Made by a program: the position numbers and the translations under genes
Part shown: positions 1 to 4,912 of the stretch, piece after piece
Numbering within the stretch: the first letter of the stretch is position 1
Layout: the number at the start of each line of letters is the position of its first letter
NCBI GenBank assembly: GCA_030609865.1
Contig: JAUWSZ010000214.1
Location: 1 to 5,572 of the forward strand
Source of the DNA: a bacterium
GTDB lineage: Bacteria; Desulfobacterota; DSWW01
Reading direction: 5' to 3'
Length of the DNA stretch: 5,572 bases
Notes under the pieces: model-generated
What the model was told of the DNA's origin: nothing
The model's input: the letters and a program-made list of their open reading frames with translations, nothing else
Database searches by the model: none

Positions 1-637
1 GTTCTCGAATCGGAGGTTTGGGAGGGTCCGGGAGGCCATAGTCCGTGGCCCAGGATCGGGCTCGCTCTCGAAAGTCCTTGGCGAGTGCGAGACGTTCGCG
101 TGTTCCCTCGAGGAGCGTAATTCCCCGTGGCCGCTCGAGTCGGGTCGTCAGGAGGTGGATGCTGATCTCGGTCGGCGACTTCGCTTCCAGTTTGGTGCGG
201 ACAGCTTGCTCCACGACCTGCATGCTCTCTTCGAGTACGAAACGGTCCGGGGCCCCTTTCAGCCGGAAGTCCTTCCGGCTGGGTGTCTGCAGACTCAGCG
301 CGAGGTGTGCGATCGGAAGGTCGAGCAGATGGCGCAGGTGTTCGGGGGTGAGGAGGCTCAAGTTCGTGATCAGGTGTATGGGGATCCCCAGGCGAACGCC
401 ATGCTCGGCAATGGTCAGGACCTGGGGGTGAAGGAGGGGTTCCCCCATCAGGGAAAGATTGACCCACCGGCAGAGGCTCTTCTCCGCGATCTCATCGAGA
501 AGCCGCCTGGCCAGATCCTCGTCCATCCGTCCGCGCTTGCGCGCCATGCAGGAATTCGGACAGAATGAACAATCGAAATTGCACCGGTTCGTGAGTTCGA
601 GGAAGATGCATTCGAAGGGTTCCGTTCGTGGCGGCAC
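1..637 (-). CDS. Radical SAM domain protein, N-terminal part (cut by left window edge)
   Basis: Reading leftward from GTG at 637-635 gives 212 codons with no stop before the edge. Residues 13-29 contain ELTNRCNFDCSFCPN, a canonical CX3CX2C motif (Cys19, Cys23, Cys26) that binds the [4Fe-4S] cluster used to cleave S-adenosylmethionine. GEPLLHP at 65-71 matches the GGEP-type SAM-contacting strand, followed by an LITN strand (89-92) and an ALSLQTP strand (113-119). This is the order of a radical SAM TIM barrel (PF04055), similar to the SPASM-containing subgroup. The C-terminal half is missing, so any auxiliary-cluster domain and the substrate are unknown. The frame stays open upstream, with in-frame ATGs at 730, 745, 763 and 766. 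GTG is preferred because AAGGA lies 7 bases before it and the conserved domain begins within ten residues. Residues after about 150 (RERARSWATDYG, 190-201) do not resemble common family members. The gene is divergent from the methyltransferase at 790. Function is uncertain: sugar, lipid or peptide modification are all possible. Confidence 0.9.
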   Translation of the reverse strand, partial: MPPRTEPFECIFLELTNRCNFDCSFCPNSCMARKRGRMDEDLARRLLDEIAEKSLCRWVNLSLMGEPLLHPQVLTIAEHGVRLGIPIHLITNLSLLTPEHLRHLLDLPIAHLALSLQTPSRKDFRLKGAPDRFVLEESMQVVEQAVRTKLEAKSPTEISIHLLTTRLERPRGITLLEGTRERLALAKDFRERARSWATDYGLPDPPKPPIRE

Positions 638-644
638 GGTTTTA

Positions 645-649
645 TCCTT
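645..649 (-). promoter_or_regulatory. Ribosome binding site deciding the GTG start of the radical SAM gene
   Basis: On the minus strand AAGGA is followed by seven bases and then GTG at 637-635. None of the upstream in-frame ATGs (730, 745, 763, 766) has a comparable site at normal spacing. The ATG at 730 has only GAGG one base away. This supports GTG as the true start. Confidence 0.65.
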
Positions 650-661
650 ACGAGCGGGTTC

Positions 662-676
662 AGGGGCAAGGCCCCT
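662..676. repeat. Perfect inverted repeat AGGGGC-AAG-GCCCCT at the predicted transcript start of the radical SAM gene
   Basis: Six base pairs flank a three-base loop, and all stem pairs are Watson-Crick. On the minus strand it lies just downstream of the candidate -10 box (685-680), around the expected +1, and 13 bases before the AAGGA site. It could be an operator or a GC-rich 5' hairpin in the mRNA. No U-tract follows it on either strand, so it is not a standard terminator. Confidence 0.5.
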
Positions 677-679
677 CCG

Positions 680-709
680 AGAATAACACGGGGCTCTGAG
701 AAGTGTCGA
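680..709 (-). promoter_or_regulatory. Candidate sigma70-type promoter for the radical SAM gene
   Basis: On the minus strand TCGACA (709-704, five of six to TTGACA) and TATTCT (685-680, four of six to TATAAT) are separated by 18 bases. A TGT triplet directly before the -10 resembles an extended -10. Transcription would begin near 673, about 36 bases before the GTG. The spacing and position suit the gene, but the match is made by eye only. Confidence 0.45.
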
Positions 710-789
710 GAGAACGACCTGCCTTGACATGCCTCGGGCAGACATGAAAGAAACCGAAAGCATCATTGTTTTCGGAGGGAAGGAAGCCG

Positions 790-1581
790 ATGGCAGAAGA
801 GCGAATGGATCCGGTGTTCGCATGTTACGCGTCCTTCTGGGAGCATGCCTATCGATACAGGTTTGCAGCCAAGTACGTACGTGACAAGTGCGTCCTGGAC
901 ATCGCCTGCGGGGACGGCTACGGCACAGCGGCCCTGCAACGAGCAGGTTCGAAAAGCGTTGTAGGGATCGATCTGTCCCAGTCGGCCTGTTCCCGCGCCC
1001 GGAAGAAGTATGGGGAGAGGTTCTGCACGGGGGATGCCCATGCGATTCCTCTTGCCGACGGATCGATCGACTTGATCGTCACGTTCGAGACGATCGAACA
1101 CGTCCGAAGGCCCGAGGCATTCCTGGACGAGTGTGTCCGGGTTCTCGCGCCGAAAGGCCTGCTCATCATATCGACCCCGAACAAGGCGGTGCACAGTGAG
1201 TCCCCGGAACGGAACCCGTTTCACTGCTCCGAGATGAACGAACAGGATTTTCTCTCCCTTCTTTCGTGTCGCTTCAACCATACGAAGCGATACACTCAAA
1301 TCATCAAGACCGCCCCGTGGTGGAGCCCAATATCGCTTGCCGCCACACATGCGCAGTGGGTCCGAATGAAAGGGGGGTGGCGGGCCAGGGAATGGATGCG
1401 GACTCTCCTCTGCCCCCACATATGCCGTGATCTCGACGAGGACGATCGACTTTCTCCGGTCGAGGCGATATTGTCCAGAGACAGATTTCTCGCGCGATGG
1501 CTCAATCCCTATTGCGTTCACCCTCGATCCAGGAGTGAGCGCGAACGCCCTTGGTATCTGATAGCCGTCTCGCATGACTGA
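790..1581 (+). CDS. Class I SAM-dependent methyltransferase (Methyltransf_11/23 type)
   Basis: The product has 263 residues, which is complete for a small Rossmann-fold methyltransferase. Motif I is VLDIACGDGYGTAAL at 35-49, the glycine-rich SAM loop. Strand beta2 ends in VVGID (57-61), where Asp61 should bind the ribose. GDAHAIPLADGSID at 81-94 is the motif contacting the adenine, FETIEHV at 99-105 is the post-beta4 motif, and LAPKGLLIISTPN at 119-131 covers the beta5 region. The C-terminal 130 residues are less conserved and probably form the substrate lid. No signal peptide or membrane segment is seen, so it should be cytoplasmic. ATG at 790 has AAGGA five bases upstream and GGAGG eleven bases upstream. 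A TTG at 766 would add eight residues but would place those sites inside the gene. The neighbourhood suggests a sugar or lipid-linked glycan as acceptor; the sequence alone does not show this. Confidence 0.9.
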   Translation: MAEERMDPVFACYASFWEHAYRYRFAAKYVRDKCVLDIACGDGYGTAALQRAGSKSVVGIDLSQSACSRARKKYGERFCTGDAHAIPLADGSIDLIVTFETIEHVRRPEAFLDECVRVLAPKGLLIISTPNKAVHSESPERNPFHCSEMNEQDFLSLLSCRFNHTKRYTQIIKTAPWWSPISLAATHAQWVRMKGGWRAREWMRTLLCPHICRDLDEDDRLSPVEAILSRDRFLARWLNPYCVHPRSRSERERPWYLIAVSHD

Positions 1582-1716
1582 AGGGCTCGCTAGCCCATGA
1601 TGGGTGCCCAACCCAATACGCCGATTCAAGATTCTCTTGATTGCGAGTATCTTGTTGCAGTTGGTCCGCTGCCAGAGTCCCCCTGTTGACCTGATAGCGC
1701 AAGAAATACCGATGGC

Positions 1717-1745
1717 TGGAAGAAATGATGGGTCTACGTTATGAT
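1717..1745 (+). promoter_or_regulatory. Weak candidate promoter for the Wzy/WaaL-acyltransferase pair
   Basis: TATGAT (1740-1745) matches the -10 consensus at five of six positions, and TGGAAG (1717-1722) lies 17 bases upstream but matches TTGACA at only three. Transcription would begin near 1752. The long gap before the gene makes a promoter here plausible, but the poor -35 keeps confidence low. Confidence 0.3.
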
Positions 1746-1759
1746 GATCGCAATCATCA
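1742..1759. repeat. Perfect 7-bp palindrome overlapping the candidate -10 box
   Basis: TGATGAT and ATCATCA are exact reverse complements separated by CGCA. The element covers most of the candidate -10 (1740-1745) and the expected transcription start, a typical position for a repressor operator. No regulator is encoded in the window, so a binding protein cannot be named. Confidence 0.4.
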
Positions 1760-1836
1760 AACAGATAGGCAAAAAGTACCCCTCGAAGGATGGTCATCCC
1801 TTATTTCTTGAAGTGGAGCATGGTTGTGACACTCTG

Positions 1837-1856
1837 CAGGAGGGCCTTGTCTCCTG
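1837..1856 (+). repeat. Inverted repeat that would sequester an AGGAGG sequence upstream of the Wzy/WaaL-like start
   Basis: CAGGAG (1837-1842) and CTCCTG (1851-1856) form a perfect 6-bp stem around an 8-base loop. The 5' arm contains most of AGGAGG (1838-1843), the only strong Shine-Dalgarno-like sequence near the start. It lies 14 bases before ATG 1871 and three bases before an in-frame TTG (1847). It may influence translation, or simply be coding sequence if the gene begins at 1790. Confidence 0.35.
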
Positions 1857-1870
1857 AGAAAAAAGAAATC

Positions 1871-3766
1871 ATGAAGGAGTTCTTGGGACGCCGTAATCTG
1901 CCCTTGATAGGGCTCGTCGCCTTCGCTCTCGTCTCCCCGATCTCTATTGCGGCCACCAATGCAGCGTGGGTGGTCACGCTGCTCCTGTGGGGCTACAAGA
2001 CGTACCATGAACGTCTTGTCCCCCGTGTTCTTTTTCCAAAGACCGAGCTGAATGCTGGGTTCGGGATTTTCTTTCTCGCTTCATTGTTAAGTTTATGGAC
2101 TTCCTTGGACTTCTGGGCAAGTGTCGTGGAATTCCGGTCCCTGGGTCTGATGGTCATCTATTTCCTTTTCTGCTGGAATATCGAGAGCACACAGGAACGG
2201 AGGCGGTTGGTATTCTGTCTTTTGGGAGCGGCCATCCTGGCTGCCATCTTTGGTATCGTACAACATACAACGGGGTGGGACTACACGGGCCACTACGATC
2301 CGACAAGCGGAAAGGCAGGTAGTTTCTTCGGCCTGCACCTGACCTTTGGTGAGTATCTTGTTCTCACGACATGCCTGCTAGGAGGGATAATACTGTTTGG
2401 AAACCCGACGGGGCCTCTCCTGGTGGCAGGGCTAAGCGTATCCCTTCTCATGATGGTCGGAATCGTTGCGAGCGGCTCAAAGGGCTCTTTGCTCGGACTC
2501 ATCACGGGAGCTGTGGTGCTTCTGGGTTTGCGGGGGAAGAAGGTTCTCGTATGGGTGTGTGTGGTGGGGATGATTGCGATGCTTCTCATCTTCGCTCTCA
2601 AATCCTGGGCCCCTCTACACGACATTGTTTTCCAATTTCAGGTTGACGCTGAAGAGACCGACGGACCGATGGCCTCGAACACGCGAAGGGTATACATGTG
2701 GTGGTCCGGGTTGAGGATTTCCACGAGCCATCTCCTGAACGGTGTCGGTCTCCATGCAGTTGAAACCGTTTATCCGACCTTCCGACACCTCTCGGCAAAG
2801 GAACCGAACCAGTGGCATTTGCATAACCAGTACATACAGATCGGTGTCACAAGAGGATTATTTGGACTGGCAGGACTGCTGTATATCCTGATTGCTGCGT
2901 TCCGAGCGGGCTACAGGCGTTTCAGGTTGTGCCGAGACCCATGGGACAGGGGTCTGTCCGGAGGGATCCTGGCAGGCCTGGCCGGCTTCCTTGTCGACGG
3001 CTTAACCGAATACTGTTGGGGGGATTCGGAGGTCCTCATGCTCGTTTACATGTTGTTGGGGTTGATGGCCTCCATTCCTGCCGGCAACGAGTTGGCGGAG
3101 CCGGCGAGGGGAGGCAGCCGAAAAGAGTCATTCCGATCGATACGGGCTCTATCGCAGATCGAGAAAATAGGCGTGATGGGCTTGTTGGCGGGAATCGTTC
3201 TCGTTTCCTTCCTGTTCCCCGTTGTAGAGTGTTCTGTAAGGATGCGAATCCTTGAGTTGGCATTAGGATTCGTCCTGCTTGGACTCGTCTCCACACCCTT
3301 GCTGGGAGATGAAGCACGAAAGGTAAAGATCGCGCAGGGGATTGCTTGCATCACAGTCTTCGCGGGATACGCTTTCACACGGCATCTCTGGATGTTGGCT
3401 GAGGAGTTCTTTCAAGCAATCCCTCTCTCCTCTCCCCCATTCCTGGTGCTTGTCCTGGCCACGCTGGTTCTTTGTTCTGTCGTCCTGTGGGTAATTTCTA
3501 GGAAGCCTGTCTTCTCGATCTTTGACGTATCCGTGTTTGCTGCTCACTTCTTGTGGGCTGCTCTGGCCTTGGGCACAAATCTCCTGCTTGGTCTCGCCAT
3601 CCGACATCAGGCGATTCTGGCGCCTCCTTTTGTTGTGCTCCTGCCGCTCCTGACGCTGACCTTTTCTCTCTACTGCCTGGTTCGCTTTACCTATGGGGGC
3701 GACAAGACAGAACGGATTCTGCTTTCCTGTATCGCCTTGAGCATGTTGATCCACGCGTGGAGATGA
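1871..3766 (+). CDS. O-antigen polymerase/ligase family membrane protein (Wzy_C) with extra C-terminal membrane module
   Basis: This 631-residue protein has about 12 hydrophobic segments in residues 11-402, then about seven more in 433-628. The Wzy_C/WaaL signature (PF04932) is clear. SGSKGSLLGL (201-210) opens the domain, the large periplasmic loop spans about 245-325, HLHNQYIQIGVTRGLFGL (316-333) carries the conserved His and Arg region, and LTEYCWGDSEVLML (378-391) is the EYNFGDSEV-like element. Such proteins polymerise O-antigen repeat units, or transfer finished glycan from undecaprenyl-diphosphate to an acceptor, at the periplasmic face of the inner membrane. Sequence does not separate polymerase from ligase. 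Family members are usually 400-450 residues, so roughly 200 C-terminal residues are additional and unrecognised. The frame is open from ATG 1790 (658 residues). I prefer 1871 because the first hydrophobic segment then begins near residue 11, as in relatives, and the 27 extra residues look non-native. Neither start has a good SD; an ATG at 1820 is a third option. The stop lies two bases before the acyltransferase start. Confidence 0.88.
   Translation: MKEFLGRRNLPLIGLVAFALVSPISIAATNAAWVVTLLLWGYKTYHERLVPRVLFPKTELNAGFGIFFLASLLSLWTSLDFWASVVEFRSLGLMVIYFLFCWNIESTQERRRLVFCLLGAAILAAIFGIVQHTTGWDYTGHYDPTSGKAGSFFGLHLTFGEYLVLTTCLLGGIILFGNPTGPLLVAGLSVSLLMMVGIVASGSKGSLLGLITGAVVLLGLRGKKVLVWVCVVGMIAMLLIFALKSWAPLHDIVFQFQVDAEETDGPMASNTRRVYMWWSGLRISTSHLLNGVGLHAVETVYPTFRHLSAKEPNQWHLHNQYIQIGVTRGLFGLAGLLYILIAAFRAGYRRFRLCRDPWDRGLSGGILAGLAGFLVDGLTEYCWGDSEVLMLVYMLLGLMASIPAGNELAEPARGGSRKESFRSIRALSQIEKIGVMGLLAGIVLVSFLFPVVECSVRMRILELALGFVLLGLVSTPLLGDEARKVKIAQGIACITVFAGYAFTRHLWMLAEEFFQAIPLSSPPFLVLVLATLVLCSVVLWVISRKPVFSIFDVSVFAAHFLWAALALGTNLLLGLAIRHQAILAPPFVVLLPLLTLTFSLYCLVRFTYGGDKTERILLSCIALSMLIHAWR
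3759..3762 (+). promoter_or_regulatory. GGAG ribosome binding site of the acyltransferase-like gene, inside the end of the Wzy/WaaL gene
   Basis: GGAG lies six bases before ATG 3769 but directly against ATG 3763, whose ATGA overlaps the upstream TGA. The spacing favours 3769. In either case ribosomes ending the upstream gene can restart here, so the two products are probably translationally coupled. Confidence 0.55.
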
Positions 3767-3768
3767 AG

Positions 3769-4821
3769 ATGACTGACCCGCAGCATTCCTCCATTGTTGG
3801 AACAGAGGACAAGATCTCCATGAAGAACCGGCTCCGGAATTGGATCAAGCTTTACTACTACAAGGTCGAACCAATTCTTAGTGTTGTCTGGTTCTCTCTG
3901 AGATGTGTGGAGGTCTTCTTGCTCTATCCCTGTATCTTGTCACTCCCCCCTCGGCTTGCCTGGAAGATATTCAAAATGCGGGCCCCATGGCTCTTTCTCA
4001 AGCCCTCACAGAAAAGGCTCATTCTGGACAATCTGCAGAACGGGGCGAGAGCAAGAACGCCTTCCGACAAGATTGCTCTCCTTGCGAGAAGACATGCCTT
4101 GTTTTGCTCATCCATCCGTTTCGAGACCCAGTTCCTTCTGTCCTGTTCTGCAAAGAAGGTGGACGATACCGTCCGGTTTGAAGGGCTTTCCCTTGTGGAC
4201 GCGGCTCAGGCGGAAGGGAAGGGCGTCATGCTCCTCGGCTGTCACGCGGGGACCTTCTATCGGGCCATCTTCGCCTCTGCGCGAAGAGGCTACAAGCTGC
4301 ACGTAGTCACCATGCGACCTGAAGACGCAGGGCAAGGAATCTGGAAAGACAAAGTTGGATCCATTCTTTACAGGAAACTCCTAAAGAAGCTGGAGGAAGA
4401 GCCGAACGTCCGGATCCAGTACGTAGGTGGCTCGCTTCTCGAGGTTCCCCGGGCACTGCGCAGGGGAGAGATCGTGTGTGCCACCCTGGATGTTCCCGTG
4501 ACGCAAGGGGAAGAGAAGACATCTCCCATAGAATTCTTGGGTAGGGAATGCTCCTTCTCTTCCCACCTGATTCGTCTGGCGGCGCGGCTCGACGCGGTCT
4601 GTCTCCCTTACGTAACGCACGGCGAAAAAGATCTTTGCTGGATCAAGATCCACCCCCCGTTGATGACGACGGAGAACAAAGGGAATGAAGATTCGGACGT
4701 CGAGGAAGAGATGACATATGTCTTCAGCGTTTTGGAGCATCACATCCTTACGTATCCCGAACAGTGGTGGCTTTGGAATGTCCTGGGCGGTTTCGGTTCG
4801 CCCATATACCCGACTTCCTAA
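3769..4821 (+). CDS. LpxL/HtrB-family acyltransferase-like protein with altered catalytic motif
   Basis: The product has 350 residues, somewhat longer than typical LpxL (about 300). It follows the Lip_A_acyltrans plan (PF03279): an N-terminal basic and hydrophobic anchor (about 20-68), GVMLLGCHAGTFYRAIF at 152-168 in place of the usual GHFGNWE block, ALRRGEIVCATLDVP (229-243) as the conserved G-x-D block, IEFLGRECSFSSHLIRLAARLDAVCLPY (254-281) matching the FFG...G...LA...A.vvP block, and YPEQWWLWN (329-337) near the end. LpxL-type enzymes move acyl chains from acyl-ACP to lipid A precursors on the inner face of the inner membrane using an HX4(D/E) pair. Here His159 is present but the acidic position is Tyr164. 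Activity may therefore be altered or lost, or rely on another residue. Start 3769 follows the GGAG spacing; 3763 (ATGA overlap) and 3820 are alternatives. Coupling to the Wzy/WaaL gene suggests a shared glycolipid or polysaccharide pathway rather than housekeeping lipid A synthesis. Confidence 0.82.
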   Translation: MTDPQHSSIVGTEDKISMKNRLRNWIKLYYYKVEPILSVVWFSLRCVEVFLLYPCILSLPPRLAWKIFKMRAPWLFLKPSQKRLILDNLQNGARARTPSDKIALLARRHALFCSSIRFETQFLLSCSAKKVDDTVRFEGLSLVDAAQAEGKGVMLLGCHAGTFYRAIFASARRGYKLHVVTMRPEDAGQGIWKDKVGSILYRKLLKKLEEEPNVRIQYVGGSLLEVPRALRRGEIVCATLDVPVTQGEEKTSPIEFLGRECSFSSHLIRLAARLDAVCLPYVTHGEKDLCWIKIHPPLMTTENKGNEDSDVEEEMTYVFSVLEHHILTYPEQWWLWNVLGGFGSPIYPTS

Positions 4822-4827
4822 CGATGT

Positions 4828-4856
4828 TTGACAAGGTATCGTGTCTACCCTATGCT
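4828..4856 (+). promoter_or_regulatory. Sigma70-type promoter TTGACA-N17-TATGCT for the second methyltransferase gene
   Basis: A perfect -35 hexamer TTGACA (4828-4833) is followed by exactly 17 bases and TATGCT (4851-4856), which matches TATAAT at four of six positions. Transcription should start near 4863, giving a leader of about 50 bases before ATG 4913. It begins six bases after the acyltransferase stop, in a short intergenic gap, which is where a promoter would be expected. Confidence 0.6.
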
Positions 4857-4863
4857 TTTTAGT

Positions 4864-4888
4864 TCAGGAGCAAGCCTTCGTGCCCTGA
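4864..4888 (+). repeat. Imperfect hairpin in the leader of the second methyltransferase gene
   Basis: TCAGG plus GCA pairs with TGC plus CCTGA, with one bulged A (4869) and an eight-base loop (4873-4880). It begins at the predicted 5' end of the transcript. It could stabilise the mRNA or be regulatory. No T-run follows, so it is not an intrinsic terminator. Confidence 0.4.
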
Positions 4889-4912
4889 CAATGGAAGAGG
4901 GACTGACCGTCG

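Larger units (their letters stand above)
1582..1870. other. Non-coding gap with several short inverted repeats
   Basis: Almost 290 bases separate the methyltransferase stop from the preferred start of the Wzy/WaaL-like gene. I see no convincing gene. The gap contains GGGCT-CGCT-AGCCC (1583-1596), TCAAGA-TTC-TCTTGA (1626-1640), TGATGAT-CGCA-ATCATCA (1742-1759) and CAGGAG-8 nt-CTCCTG (1837-1856). The first two may limit read-through from the methyltransferase gene or be chance; neither is followed by a T-run. Part of the gap (1790-1870) would be coding if the long start of the next gene were used. Confidence 0.5.

Noticed and set aside
45..568. Plus-strand open frames opposite the radical SAM gene
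   Set aside because: They are antisense to the CX3CX2C-bearing gene, their products are Arg/Ser-rich without motifs, and they overlap each other.
724..729. Perfect TTGACA hexamer upstream of the first methyltransferase gene (plus strand)
   Set aside because: No acceptable -10 hexamer lies 15-19 bases downstream, so it is not called as a promoter. That gene may still be transcribed from an unrecognised promoter in this divergent region.
1583..1596. Hairpin GGGCT-CGCT-AGCCC just after the first methyltransferase stop as an intrinsic terminator
   Set aside because: The stem is only five base pairs and no T-run follows it.
763..1797. Long antisense open frame (344 codons, minus strand) across the first methyltransferase gene
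   Set aside because: It is antisense to a gene with clear SAM-binding motifs, shows no recognisable domain, and has low-complexity Pro-rich sequence typical of shadow frames in GC-rich DNA.
3553..3768. Upstream extension of the acyltransferase frame into the Wzy/WaaL-like gene
   Set aside because: It would overlap over 200 bases of the upstream coding region. The extra residues match no acyltransferase feature, and a well-spaced GGAG-ATG is available at 3769.
4821..4842. Hairpin ACGATGTTT/AGGTATCGT right after the acyltransferase stop as a terminator
   Set aside because: Three of nine pairs are G-U, and the nearest T-run (4856-4860) is 14 bases downstream. It also overlaps the -35 region of the better-supported promoter.
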